Source: Clostridiales bacterium | GTDB lineage: Bacteria; Bacillota; Clostridia; Christensenellales; Aristaeellaceae | NCBI GenBank assembly: GCA_019420065.1 | Contig: JAHZHX010000034.1 | Location: forward strand, 1-21,990 | Direction of reading: 5' to 3' | DNA length: 21,990 nt | Shown: positions 1-7,418 of the stretch, piece after piece | How positions within the stretch are numbered: position 1 is the first letter of the stretch | Layout of the letters: each line of letters starts with the position of its first letter | Translations under genes and position numbers: made by a program | The notes under the pieces: generated by a model | What the model saw: only the letters and a program-made list of their open reading frames with translations | Told to the model about the DNA's origin: nothing | The model's database searches: none

Positions 1-52
1 CTGTGACCCTCTGCTTGTAAGGCAGATGCTCTCCCAGCTGAGCTATGCTCCC
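1..52 (-). tRNA. tRNA-Val (anticodon UAC), 3' part outside the window
   Basis: Read on the minus strand from 52, the sequence gives a 7-base acceptor strand GGGAGCA, then TA, a D-arm of the form GCTCAGCTGGGAGAGC, and an anticodon stem TCTGC/GCAGA closing the loop CTTACAA. The anticodon is therefore TAC, which reads GUA and charges valine. The window begins in the variable/T-arm region, so the T-arm, acceptor 3' strand and CCA end cannot be seen. A near-consensus promoter lies directly upstream (92-120). Confidence 0.93.
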
Positions 53-91
53 CCACGAGTGCGAAGCCGTTTCATCAGCACCGCGTGTTAT

Positions 92-120
92 ATAATACTG
101 TATTTTCCCGTTTCTGTCAA
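92..120 (-). promoter_or_regulatory. Sigma-A type promoter of the tRNA-Val gene
   Basis: On the minus strand there is a -35 TTGACA (115-120), a 17-base spacer and a -10 TATTAT (92-97). Transcription would start near 85, about 30 bases before the tRNA 5' end at 52. The match and spacing are close to ideal for a strong housekeeping promoter, as expected for a stable RNA gene. Confidence 0.8.
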
Positions 121-160
121 GGGCTTTTTTCATATTTTTTGCAATTTGGCAAACTTTCGT

Positions 161-196
161 TGTCCGGGCGTCAAAAAGTTTTTTGGCGCCCGGACA
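161..196 (-). terminator. Inverted repeat just past recX, possible terminator
   Basis: TGTCCGGGCG (161-170) pairs with CGCCCGGACA (187-196), and the A-rich/T-rich middle can extend the stem after one mismatch. It starts 4 bases past the recX stop. A clear T-tract is missing on either side, so termination would be weak or factor-assisted. It also separates recX from the tRNA promoter. Confidence 0.45.
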
Positions 197-199
197 GCA

Positions 200-853
200 T
201 CATTCTTCCTCCGGGCTGTCGAAAGCTTCCGCCGCATCCTCGCCATTGGCAATGATGGTCAGCGCCTTTTTGGCGATCTCCGCGTCATAGCCGTGGCGAG
301 CAAGCATGGCCAGCGTCCGCTGGTAGAGCTTGCGGTCAAAGTCGCCCTGCGTGCGGCCCAGATACTTGCCGGTCAGGCGTACCGCGTCGCGCAGCTGATC
401 TTCATCGCTTAGCTGCGATAACGCGCTGCGCGCAATTTCACGGTCAACGCCGCGCTGCGCCAGTTCCCGGGCGATGCGGGTGCGGCCATGCTTGTGGGCG
501 CGGCTCTGCGCCCAGCGCTTCGCAAAAGCGTCGTCGTCCAGCAGGTTTTCGGCATAAAGCTTTTCAATCACGTTATCGATGCAAAGCTCGGGATAGCCTG
601 CCTGCAAAAGACGGGCGCGGATCTCATGCTCGCTGCGGTCGCACAGCGCCAGCATCTTGACCGCGCCGTCAAGCGCATGGGCATAGCCGCGGCGGGAGAT
701 ATAGGACATATACTCGATGGGATCGATGGCTTCGCCCGTCCGCACGGGGCGCTCGCGCAGCAGGGAAAGCGGCACGCGCAGCGTTTCGCCGCTTTGCAGC
801 CGCAGCGTGGCGCAGCCAAGGGCTTTTTTGATTTCAATTACTTTTTCATTCAT
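200..853 (-). CDS. recX: Regulatory protein RecX
   Basis: 217-residue RecX family protein. RecX binds the RecA filament in the cytoplasm and limits its extension and activity in recombination and SOS induction. The sequence is basic and all-helical, with the repeated three-helix modules of the family: residues about 55-95 (EYMSYISRRGYAHALDG), 100-140 (YAENLLDDDAFAKRWAQSR) and 165-205. The motif around LLDDDAFAKRW followed by GRTRIARELAQRGV is typical of RecX. The start ATG at 853 has AGGTG five bases upstream. Its start overlaps the stop of the upstream serine hydrolase gene (ATGA at 850-853), so the two are translationally coupled. A hairpin follows the stop. The acidic tail (SPEEE) is unremarkable. 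Confidence 0.9.
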   Translation of the reverse strand: MNEKVIEIKKALGCATLRLQSGETLRVPLSLLRERPVRTGEAIDPIEYMSYISRRGYAHALDGAVKMLALCDRSEHEIRARLLQAGYPELCIDNVIEKLYAENLLDDDAFAKRWAQSRAHKHGRTRIARELAQRGVDREIARSALSQLSDEDQLRDAVRLTGKYLGRTQGDFDRKLYQRTLAMLARHGYDAEIAKKALTIIANGEDAAEAFDSPEEE

Positions 854-1983
854 GAGAACACCTGCTTTATGATTTGTTTGTTGATATCGGCCAGCACATG
901 GCGGCGGGCCTCGCTGCAGCCGCTGGTAAGCAGCGCATAGCCGCGGCCGCGCTCGGGCTCAAAGAACAGCCCGTGTACCGCGCCGTAGGCTAACCCCTGA
1001 TGCCCGTAAAGCGTTTGCGGACAAAGAGCGGGATCATGCAGGATGAAGCAGCCAAGCCCTTCCGTCAGGCTGGGATCGCGCGGGCCAAAAGGCGCGGCGG
1101 GCCGGCGCATGGGCGCGTAGCGCGGGCGCATCAGCTCCTGGGCGACGCGGGCCAGACCGGGCGCGGAGATATAAAGATTGCCCTGCGAAAGCAGGTAATG
1201 CCGCGCGGGGTCGGGGGCGTTTTCCGGCAGCGGCCGGGCGCGGCGGGCAGCGTTGTCCAGCAGCGGCGCGCGGGAGGGCGGCAGCACGCGGAAAGCGTCC
1301 GCCACCTCGCCCTGCGCTTTTTGCGGATAAAAGGTGGCGCTGACCCGCAAAGGCTGAAACAGCGTTTGCTGCATGATATCCTCAAAGGAACGTCCCAGCA
1401 TGCCTTCCAGCACGCAGGCGGCGATGCCCGCGCCGAGGTTGGAGTATTCAAACCGGCCGGGCGCGGCGGCAAAGGTATCTCCCGCGAGCACCTCCGGCAA
1501 AGGGCGCGCGTCCCGGCAGGCGGCGGCATAGACCGCCCCGTCATGGATGCCCGCCGTATGTGTGAGCAGGCGGCGCAGGGAGATCGGAAGATCGGGCGCG
1601 GCGGGATGCCGCAGTGCGCAGGGCAGGAAGGGCGATACGTCCGCGTCCGGATCGATCTGCCCGGCCTCGCCAAGGAGGAAGACGGCCATGGCGGTCACGA
1701 GCTTGGCAATCGACGCGGTGCGGAACAGCGTATCCCGCTGAACGGGCATGGGGCGGCCATCCCTGCGGGCAGCGTCGCCGTACACCAGCAGGGACGCCGG
1801 ATTGTCGCGGTCAAACACCGCCAGAGACGCGCCCACGCAGCGCTGCGCGCGCAGAATGCGCAAAAACGCGTTTGCCTGCGCCTCTGGCAGGCCGAGATTT
1901 TCATAAGATTTGACGCCCGCGGGCAGGCAGCGCAGGGCGGCGCGGTAAAGCGCCAGCTTCCATTTTTCCAAAAAGCACCTCAT
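850..1983 (-). CDS. Serine hydrolase, class C beta-lactamase / penicillin-binding-protein-like family
   Basis: About 377 residues from the ATG at 1983. It carries the three marks of the beta-lactamase-related (PF00144) fold: S-x-x-K as SIAK at 91-94 (nucleophile Ser91, Lys94), Y-x-N as YSN at 180-182, and HQG at 328-330 in place of KTG. Family members are peptidases, esterases or carboxypeptidases acting on peptides or cell-wall fragments; the substrate cannot be read from the sequence. No convincing signal peptide is visible, so it may be cytoplasmic. The start is uncertain: the ATG has a poor ribosome site, while a TTG at 1971 is preceded by GAGGTG with good spacing and would shorten the protein by four residues. 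A longer open frame to 2202 would run over the spore-coat gene on the other strand and is not credible. It is coupled to recX by a 4-base overlap. Confidence 0.82.
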   Translation of the reverse strand: MRCFLEKWKLALYRAALRCLPAGVKSYENLGLPEAQANAFLRILRAQRCVGASLAVFDRDNPASLLVYGDAARRDGRPMPVQRDTLFRTASIAKLVTAMAVFLLGEAGQIDPDADVSPFLPCALRHPAAPDLPISLRRLLTHTAGIHDGAVYAAACRDARPLPEVLAGDTFAAAPGRFEYSNLGAGIAACVLEGMLGRSFEDIMQQTLFQPLRVSATFYPQKAQGEVADAFRVLPPSRAPLLDNAARRARPLPENAPDPARHYLLSQGNLYISAPGLARVAQELMRPRYAPMRRPAAPFGPRDPSLTEGLGCFILHDPALCPQTLYGHQGLAYGAVHGLFFEPERGRGYALLTSGCSEARRHVLADINKQIIKQVFS

Positions 1984-2035
1984 AATTCCGGCCGCTTGCG
2001 GGAATACTGGCATTGCATCAATGAAAAGGAGGACG

Positions 2036-2063
2036 ATTTTATGCCCAATCAATGCGGATGCAA
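2036..2063 (-). promoter_or_regulatory. Possible promoter for the serine hydrolase-recX unit
   Basis: On the minus strand TTGCAT (2058-2063), a 16-base spacer and TAAAAT (2036-2041) resemble a sigma-A promoter. It would lie over the first codons of the divergent coat gene, so expression of the two units could interfere. The match is moderate and nothing else supports it. Confidence 0.3.
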
Positions 2064-2250
2064 TCTCACCAGCAAGGACCTGTCGGTGATCGAGGATCAG
2101 CTGACTCACCTGGCAACGGCCTGCCGCGTAGCGCAGGGCTATGCCACCCAGTTCCAGAACGCGCAGCTGCGTACCCTGGCTTCCACCGTGGCGCAGCACC
2201 ATCGCCAGCAGTATGACGCGCTGTTCGCGTTCCTGAACGGTTGTCAGTAA
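2041..2250 (+). CDS. Small helical protein, partner of the Coat_F-type coat protein
   Basis: 69-residue protein with start ATG 2041 preceded by AAGGAGGA at ideal distance. After a Cys-containing N-terminus (CGC at 5-7) it is a predicted two-helix hairpin: LTSKDLSVIEDQLTHLATAC, then a stretch around FQNAQLRTLASTVAQHHRQQ. The pattern (a hydrophobic helix, N-x-x-L-R, then a His/Gln-rich helix) resembles a short version of the ferritin-like Coat_F domain, and the next gene 14 bases downstream is a clear Coat_F protein. I infer a spore-coat role from this context. The family itself is not one I can name with certainty. Confidence 0.72.
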   Translation: MPNQCGCNLTSKDLSVIEDQLTHLATACRVAQGYATQFQNAQLRTLASTVAQHHRQQYDALFAFLNGCQ

Positions 2251-2264
2251 GGGAGGAAAAAACC

Positions 2265-2576
2265 ATGCAGAATAATTATCAGAACCAGCAGCAGAACCAG
2301 CAGACCCCCGCCATGGGGCTGACCGACCAGGAGCTGGCCTTTGACCTGCTCTATCAGGAAAAGGCGCTGATGGCCAACATCAGCTCCGAGGTAGTGGAGG
2401 GCAGCCATGCCGGCCTTCGCAATGTGATGAACGACATGTTCATGCAGATGGGCCAGGATCAGCTGCAGATCTTCCAGGTGATGAACGGCCAGGGCTGGTA
2501 TCAGACCAAGCCCGCCCAGCCGCAGGACGTGCAGACAGCCAAGCAGAAGTATCAGCAGATGAGACAGAGCCTGTAA
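2265..2576 (+). CDS. Spore coat protein, Coat_F (CotF-like) family
   Basis: 103-residue protein. A Gln/Asn-rich head (residues 1-15, NNYQNQQQNQQ) precedes a single Coat_F domain (about 18-85): LTDQELAFDLLYQEKALMAN, then HAGLRNVMNDMF and LQIFQVMNGQGWYQTKPA. The GWY-x-x-KPA end is characteristic of CotF-type coat proteins, which are deposited on the spore surface during late sporulation. The ATG at 2265 is chosen because GGGAGG lies 8 bases upstream; a TTG at 2241 would overlap the preceding gene. It forms a two-gene unit with the small protein upstream and ends at a strong intrinsic terminator. Its presence suggests the organism sporulates or descends from a spore former. Confidence 0.88.
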   Translation: MQNNYQNQQQNQQTPAMGLTDQELAFDLLYQEKALMANISSEVVEGSHAGLRNVMNDMFMQMGQDQLQIFQVMNGQGWYQTKPAQPQDVQTAKQKYQQMRQSL

Positions 2577-2587
2577 AACCAGGGCGA

Positions 2588-2620
2588 AGGGCTTCTTCCG
2601 TTCAGGAGGAAGCCCTTTTT
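2588..2620 (+). terminator. Rho-independent terminator of the coat-protein unit
   Basis: AGGGCTTCTTCC (2588-2599) pairs over 12 positions (one G-T) with GGAGGAAGCCCT (2605-2616), loop GTTCA, followed by a T run to 2620. The second arm and T run are also codons of the lgt C-terminus on the other strand, whose stop lies in the loop (2602-2604). Confidence 0.9.
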
Positions 2621-3345
2621 GCATGGCGGCGATGCAGCAGCATCGCGGCGGCGTAGACGCACAGCATGAGGCTCAGCAGCTGCGATACGCGGATGGGGCC
2701 CAGCATCAGGCTGTCGGTGCGCAGTCCCTCGATCACCAGCCGCCCCGCGCCGTACCATAAAAGGTAGGAAAGGCACACGTTGCCCGGCGTTTTTGTTTTC
2801 AGGCGGTAGCGCCACAGGAACACAAAGCCCAGAAGATTCCAGCAGGATTCATAGAAGAAGGTGGCCATGTGCCATTGCCCGTCCACGAACACGGCGGCGG
2901 GGAAAAACTGAAAAGCAGGGTTTTCAATCACATAGCCGTAGGCCTCGCCGTTGAAAAAGTTGCCCCAGCGGCCAATGGCCTGTCCCAGCAGCACCAGCGG
3001 CGCGGCAATGTCCAGCAGCGTCCACAGGGGATAGCTTCGCCGCCGGGACAGCGCCCACAGCCCGACAATGCCGCCGATGACCGCGCCGTAAATGGCCAGA
3101 CCGCCCTGCCAGAAATACAGCGCGGACAGGGGATGGGCGGCAAACAGATCCCAGCGGAAGACGACATAGTAGATGCGCGCGCACACAACTGCGGGCGGCA
3201 CGGCCCACAGCGCCATGTCGATGCCGGTATCGCGCGGCAGGCCGCGGCGGCGCGCTTCGCGCTCGCACACGATGACGGCCAGCAGGACGGCCAGGGCAAT
3301 CAGCAGCCCATAGATGGAAACAACGCCGAAAAGCTTATCACTCAT
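2602..3345 (-). CDS. lgt: Prolipoprotein diacylglyceryl transferase Lgt
   Basis: 247-residue integral membrane enzyme that moves diacylglycerol from phosphatidylglycerol onto the lipobox cysteine of prelipoproteins, the first step of lipoprotein maturation. The family signature GQAIGRWGNFFNGEAYG is at 121-137, with the conserved Arg126, Asn129 and Glu134. GGLAIYG (81-87) is the usual Firmicute form of the second motif, and YGAGRLVIEGLRTDS (198-212) carries the C-terminal conserved Arg. About seven membrane segments are visible. It is slightly shorter than many Lgt proteins. The ribosome site before ATG 3345 is weak; the gene begins 7 bases after the aldo/keto reductase stop and is probably read as part of that transcript. 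The two GerMN lipoproteins in this window are likely substrates. Its last codons double as the terminator of the opposing coat unit. Confidence 0.94.
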   Translation of the reverse strand: MSDKLFGVVSIYGLLIALAVLLAVIVCEREARRRGLPRDTGIDMALWAVPPAVVCARIYYVVFRWDLFAAHPLSALYFWQGGLAIYGAVIGGIVGLWALSRRRSYPLWTLLDIAAPLVLLGQAIGRWGNFFNGEAYGYVIENPAFQFFPAAVFVDGQWHMATFFYESCWNLLGFVFLWRYRLKTKTPGNVCLSYLLWYGAGRLVIEGLRTDSLMLGPIRVSQLLSLMLCVYAAAMLLHRRHAKRASS

Positions 3346-3352
3346 ACAGGCA

Positions 3353-4495
3353 TTATTTCTCGCTTTGCGCCGCCTTATGCACGGTGGAAAGCCACTCGCG
3401 GATGGGGAGCTTTTGCGGGCATTTCCCCTCGCAAAGACCGCATTTTACGCAGCGAGCCGCGTCGCTTTCGCTATCGGCCAGGCTCTGGCAGCGGCGGCGA
3501 AGCAGGGATGGATCGTCGAACATGCAGCTTTGATTGTAGGCGGCAAACAGGCGCGGAATGGCCACGCCCTTGGGACAGGGCAGGCAGTAGGAGCAGCCCG
3601 TGCAGGAAATGGGCATGCGCTGCTGGTAGATGGCGCGCAGACGGGCAATAAGCCGCCTGTCGCCGTCGCACAGCGCGTGGGGGCGGACGTCGTCAAAGAT
3701 GCGCAGGTTGTCCTGCAGCTGCGCTTCGTCGCTCATGCCGGAGAGAATCACGGCGTTTTCGCCAAAATCGCCCACGTAGCGGAAGGCCCATTCCGCGGCC
3801 GAGCGCTTTGTGCGGTAGGTATCAATGGCCTCCTGCACATCGGCGGGCGCCTTGGCCAGCGCGCCGCCGCGCAGCGGTTCCATGATGACCAGCGGTATCT
3901 TGCGCGCGCGGGCAAGGCGGATACCGCTCAGCCCGGCCTGCTCGCGGATGTCCAGATAGTTGAACTGGATCTGCGCCATGTGCCAGTCGTAAGCGCCCAG
4001 GATACGGCGGAAAACAGGATACTGGTCATGGAAGGAGAAGGCGGGATGGCGGATGCGGCCGTCGCGCTGCGCGCTGTCAAGGAACTCCAGCACGCCCAGG
4101 GACTGCATCTTCTCCCAGTCCTCGTTGTCCAGGGCGTGAAGGAGATAGAAGTCCACGTAAGGCACGTCCAGCTTTTTGAGCTGTTCATCCAGAAAACGGT
4201 CCATGTCCTGGCGCGTTTCCACCTTCCAGCAGGGCAGCTTGGTCGCCAGCTTCACGCGTTCGCGGTAGCCGTCCCGAAGCGCCATGCCAACGATTTTTTC
4301 GCTTTCGCCGCCCATGTAGGGGTAGGCGGTATCCACATAGGTGATGCCGCCGTCAATACCGGCGCGGATCAGCGCGACGCTGCGCGCTACGTCGGGCACG
4401 GATACGCCGTCCTGCTCGATGCGGGGCAGGCGCATCGCGCCAAAACCCAAACGGGAAATCTCAAAGCCCAGCGAACCAAAGGGTACATACTGCAT
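3353..4495 (-). CDS. Aldo/keto reductase with C-terminal 4Fe-4S ferredoxin-type domain
   Basis: 380 residues. The N-terminal TIM barrel (1-about 285) shows the aldo/keto reductase tetrad: Asp55 and Tyr58 or Tyr60 in DTAYPY, Lys86 in LATKLP and His120 in YLLHAL. The C-terminus adds two four-cysteine clusters, CTGCSYCLPCP (Cys 298, 301, 304, 307) and CVKCGLCEGKCP (Cys 349, 352, 355, 359), which fit binding of two 4Fe-4S centres. This architecture is common in anaerobes; it suggests electron transfer to or from a carbonyl substrate in the cytoplasm, but the substrate is unknown. The ATG at 4495 has AAGGGG upstream. Its own TTGAAT/TATAAT promoter lies back to back with that of dnaX, and lgt follows 7 bases downstream. 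Confidence 0.9.
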   Translation of the reverse strand: MQYVPFGSLGFEISRLGFGAMRLPRIEQDGVSVPDVARSVALIRAGIDGGITYVDTAYPYMGGESEKIVGMALRDGYRERVKLATKLPCWKVETRQDMDRFLDEQLKKLDVPYVDFYLLHALDNEDWEKMQSLGVLEFLDSAQRDGRIRHPAFSFHDQYPVFRRILGAYDWHMAQIQFNYLDIREQAGLSGIRLARARKIPLVIMEPLRGGALAKAPADVQEAIDTYRTKRSAAEWAFRYVGDFGENAVILSGMSDEAQLQDNLRIFDDVRPHALCDGDRRLIARLRAIYQQRMPISCTGCSYCLPCPKGVAIPRLFAAYNQSCMFDDPSLLRRRCQSLADSESDAARCVKCGLCEGKCPQKLPIREWLSTVHKAAQSEK

Positions 4496-4542
4496 GGTTT
4501 TGACCCCTTTCTATTTTGTATTGCAGAAAAAATGACGCCCTG

Positions 4543-4571
4543 ATTATACCATAAAAGAAAATTCGATTCAA
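4543..4571 (-). promoter_or_regulatory. Sigma-A promoter of the aldo/keto reductase-lgt unit
   Basis: Minus strand: -35 TTGAAT (4566-4571), 17-base spacer, -10 TATAAT (4543-4548). The transcript would start near 4536, leaving a leader of about 40 bases. The -35 lies 3 bases from the -35 of the divergent dnaX promoter. Confidence 0.75.
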
Positions 4572-4574
4572 CAC

Positions 4575-4603
4575 TTGAAAGGCGGGCGAAAATATATCAT
4601 AAT
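4575..4603 (+). promoter_or_regulatory. Sigma-A promoter of dnaX
   Basis: -35 TTGAAA (4575-4580), 17-base spacer and -10 CATAAT (4598-4603), with the coding start at 4634. The region is AT-rich compared with the surrounding genes. Confidence 0.7.
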
Positions 4604-4633
4604 ATTGTAGTCATCGATAAGGAGGAAGAAGCC

Positions 4634-6226
4634 ATGTATCAGGCGCTGTACCGCAAGTGGCGGTCGAGAACCTTTTCGGAAATGGTAGGGCAGGAGGCGG
4701 TGATCCGCACGCTGCGGCATCAGGTGGCCTCCGGCCGCATCGCGCACGCCTACCTGTTCTGCGGCAGCCACGGCACGGGCAAAACCAGCGCCGCCAAGAT
4801 CATGGCGCGCGCCATCAACTGCCTGCATCCGGTGGACGGCGATCCCTGTCTTGTGTGCGAGTCCTGCCGGGCGCTGATGGGGGACGCCTCGCTGGACGTG
4901 TTTGAGATGGACGCGGCCAGCAACAGCCGCGTGGAGGAAATCCGCGATCTGCTGGAAAAGGTGGATTATCCGCCCCAGTTCAGCAAATACAAGGTTTACA
5001 TCATCGACGAGGTTCACATGCTGTCAAACGCGGCCTTCAACGCCCTGCTTAAAACGCTGGAGGAGCCGCCTGCCTATATGGTGTTCATTCTGGCCACGAC
5101 CGAGCCGCAGAAGATCCCTTCGACCATCCTGTCCCGCTGCCAGCGGTTTGACTTTGGCCGTCTGACCGAGGAGCAGATGATTGCCCGCATCCAGACCGCG
5201 CTGCCTGAGCTGAAGGAGGCCGAGCCCGCGGCGCTGGAGCTGATCGCCCGCTCAGCGGACGGCAGCATGCGCGACGCGTGGAGCCTGCTGGACATGTGCC
5301 TTGGCTCGGGCGAAAAGCTGACCGAGCATGTGGTGCGCGAGGCGCTGGGCGCGGCGGACAGCGATTTCCTGTTTGATTTTGCCGCGGCGCTGGCAGCATC
5401 CGACGGTACCCGCGCCCTGAACATGATCGACGAAATGATGCGCGCCGGGCGCGACGTGCAGGTATTCCTGCGCGATTTTTCCGCCCATGTGCGCCAGGTG
5501 ACGGCGTTCAAGCTGGGCGCGCGCACCGCGCAGGACATGACGGGGGAGAACGCCCGCCGCTTCCAGGCGCAGAGCGAGGAAATTTCGCTGCCGCGCCTTT
5601 TGCGCATGCTGGAAACCGCCATGCAGGCCGAGGCCGACACGCGTTACGCCTCCTCGCCCCGCGCCGTGCTGGAGCTGTTTGCCCTGCGCGCCTGCCGGGT
5701 GGCGGACGGCAGCGATGTGGAAGCGCTGGCCGCAAAGGTGGAGGACCTGAGCAGCCAGCTGGAGACGCTGCGCAAAAACGGCGTTGCGGCGGTCAGGACC
5801 GCGCCTGCTCCGGCAGCGGAGAAAAAGGCCCCCGCGCCGGCGCAGAGCGCGCCGGTCCGTCGGGAGGAGCCTGCTCCGGGCGGCAAAAATCCGAATGATG
5901 TGTGGAATGCCGCGCTGAAGCGGCTGGCGCGCGAGTCCGTGGCGCTTTTCGGCATCATCAACCAGGGCAAGTACGGCGGGTACAGCCAGGATACATACCG
6001 TCTGGTGTTCCCGGCCGAGGCGGCCTTCAGCCGCAATTACGTCAATACGCCCGAACGCAAGGCGCTGATTGAGCGGGTGCTGAGCGAAGAGGGCGGCGCG
6101 CAGGCGAATTTTGAAGCGGTGCTGGAGGGCGCGCAGACGCAGAACGCGCAGGCCCGGCAGGCGCGGGACGAGAGCCTGCTGATCGACACCCTGGGACGCG
6201 CCCGCGTGCAGATCGACGACGATTGA
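4634..6226 (+). CDS. dnaX: DNA polymerase III subunit gamma/tau
   Basis: 530 residues. This AAA+ clamp-loader subunit opens and loads the sliding clamp and couples polymerases at the fork. Visible motifs: Walker A GSHGTGKT (44-51), a zinc-binding four-cysteine module (Cys63, 72, 75, 78), Walker B VYIIDEVHML (121-130), sensor-type LATTEPQKIP (153-162) and the SRC box with the arginine finger (167-169). Residues about 180-360 fit domains II-III, followed by a Pro/Ala-rich linker (about 385-420) and a C-terminal region as in a tau-like product. ATG 4634 has AAGGAGG upstream. In many Firmicutes dnaX is followed by ybaB and recR; here a different gene with its own promoter follows, so it appears monocistronic. 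Confidence 0.95.
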   Translation: MYQALYRKWRSRTFSEMVGQEAVIRTLRHQVASGRIAHAYLFCGSHGTGKTSAAKIMARAINCLHPVDGDPCLVCESCRALMGDASLDVFEMDAASNSRVEEIRDLLEKVDYPPQFSKYKVYIIDEVHMLSNAAFNALLKTLEEPPAYMVFILATTEPQKIPSTILSRCQRFDFGRLTEEQMIARIQTALPELKEAEPAALELIARSADGSMRDAWSLLDMCLGSGEKLTEHVVREALGAADSDFLFDFAAALAASDGTRALNMIDEMMRAGRDVQVFLRDFSAHVRQVTAFKLGARTAQDMTGENARRFQAQSEEISLPRLLRMLETAMQAEADTRYASSPRAVLELFALRACRVADGSDVEALAAKVEDLSSQLETLRKNGVAAVRTAPAPAAEKKAPAPAQSAPVRREEPAPGGKNPNDVWNAALKRLARESVALFGIINQGKYGGYSQDTYRLVFPAEAAFSRNYVNTPERKALIERVLSEEGGAQANFEAVLEGAQTQNAQARQARDESLLIDTLGRARVQIDDD

Positions 6227-6284
6227 AGCGCGCGACGCCTGCCGCCCGCATGAACAAAATAAATATTTACTTTTTGTTACGATA

Positions 6285-6293
6285 TGTTATAAT
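6285..6293 (+). promoter_or_regulatory. Extended -10 promoter of the membrane-protein gene
   Basis: TGTTATAAT is a perfect extended -10 (TG-n-TATAAT) in an AT-rich gap between dnaX and the next gene, about 40 bases before its start. A good -35 at proper distance is not evident, as is usual for extended -10 promoters. Confidence 0.65.
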
Positions 6294-6335
6294 ATAGATT
6301 GACTTGTGAATAAAACATGACAGGGAGGAGCGCGT

Positions 6336-7418
6336 ATGAGCGAGAACCGGCAAAAATATTCTTCCTCGCCGCTGTATGGACTCAAGCATGCCCGGGGCGG
6401 CGGCGGTTTTCAGGTGCCGCCCCCGCCGCAGAAAAGGCAGGGCGGCGGGCAGCGCAGCTTTGTATTTTTGCAGGTAGCCATGTCGGCTTTGCTGCCGCTT
6501 CTGTTCCTGCTGGCCATGATTTTGCGCGTTACGGAGCTGCATTGGGCCTTTTTGGGCTTATCGCTGCTGTCGCTAATGACGATGTGGGGCCTGCGGGCCT
6601 TTGTGCCGCAGGCGCGCATGACCATGTCGCTGATATACGCGGCGCTGATGATCGTGTCGCTGGCGGCGGCGCTGTGGTTCACGCAGCCGGCGGGCGACCG
6701 CACAAAGGGACAGAATCAGAATGCTGACGACGGTTTGATGGCGCTTTTCAGCAACAATGTGACGGCGAGCGACATTCAGAATTACGGCGAGGGGGTGCGC
6801 CCGTCCAACAGCGAGCAGCCTGAGCCGACGGCCGATATCCGCTCGGAGGTGCAGTCGCAGCTGGAGCTGTTCATGAACAGCTGGATGAGCCTGGATTACA
6901 ACGCCATGCTGTCCTACTGCACGCCCAGCTGGGTCAACGCCCAGGCCGACCCGCAGCACGCGATTTTCAAAATCCGCGGCACGTCAACGCCGGTCAGCTA
7001 TGAGATCATGGCCGTTTCGGGCAGCAACGCCGACGATTCCCGCACGGTGACGATGCAGGCCAGCATCGACAAGGGCACGGGCAAAGCCCCGCAGGATTAC
7101 CGCTACGAGGTGCTGATGCTGCGGGTCAACAACGTGTGGTATGTCGATCCCGCCTCGCTTTCCTCGGCAACGGAGATCAAAAACGAGCCTACGCCCACCG
7201 TGACCTTTACGCTCATGCCCACCTATTCGCCCGACCCTGGGCAGACGCTTTACTACAATCCCGACGGCGGTAGTTTCTATCACGCCAACGACCAGTGTAC
7301 CAGCGTCAGCAACAAGTACCTGCCGCTAAAGGGCAGCTTCAAATACAGTCAGCTCAATGACGAGGCATACAAAAAGCTCCAGCCCTGCGGCAAGTGCAGC
7401 GCGCCCGGCCGTACCTGA
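6336..7418 (+). CDS. Three-helix membrane protein with extracytoplasmic domain and His/Cys C-terminal motif, unknown function
   Basis: 360 residues; I do not recognise a named family. A Gly/Pro-rich cytoplasmic-type head (1-40, GGGG and PPPP runs) is followed by three membrane segments (about 42-64, 70-90, 96-115). After a Gln/Asn-rich linker, residues about 165-275 look like an NTF2-like extracellular fold (around LELFMNSWMSLDYNAMLSYC and NNVWYVDPASL). A Pro/Thr linker (284-300) leads to a C-terminal unit with His316, Cys321 and a final PCGKC (Cys351, Cys354), an H-x4-C ... C-x2-C pattern that could hold a metal or disulfides. The ribosome site GGGAGGAG precedes ATG 6336. The stop abuts the stop of the convergent SPOR gene with no spacer. 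A cell-envelope role is likely; anything more specific would be a guess. Confidence 0.8.
   Translation: MSENRQKYSSSPLYGLKHARGGGGFQVPPPPQKRQGGGQRSFVFLQVAMSALLPLLFLLAMILRVTELHWAFLGLSLLSLMTMWGLRAFVPQARMTMSLIYAALMIVSLAAALWFTQPAGDRTKGQNQNADDGLMALFSNNVTASDIQNYGEGVRPSNSEQPEPTADIRSEVQSQLELFMNSWMSLDYNAMLSYCTPSWVNAQADPQHAIFKIRGTSTPVSYEIMAVSGSNADDSRTVTMQASIDKGTGKAPQDYRYEVLMLRVNNVWYVDPASLSSATEIKNEPTPTVTFTLMPTYSPDPGQTLYYNPDGGSFYHANDQCTSVSNKYLPLKGSFKYSQLNDEAYKKLQPCGKCSAPGRT

Noticed and set aside
1000..2250. Long plus-strand open frame of 416 codons opposite the serine hydrolase
   Set aside because: Shadow of a GC-rich gene: Arg/Gly/His-rich translation without domains. Only its last 69 codons (from 2041) are a real gene with its own ribosome site.
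3314..4543. Plus-strand 409-codon open frame opposite the aldo/keto reductase
   Set aside because: The minus strand carries the catalytic tetrad and eight cluster cysteines, so the plus frame is a shadow.
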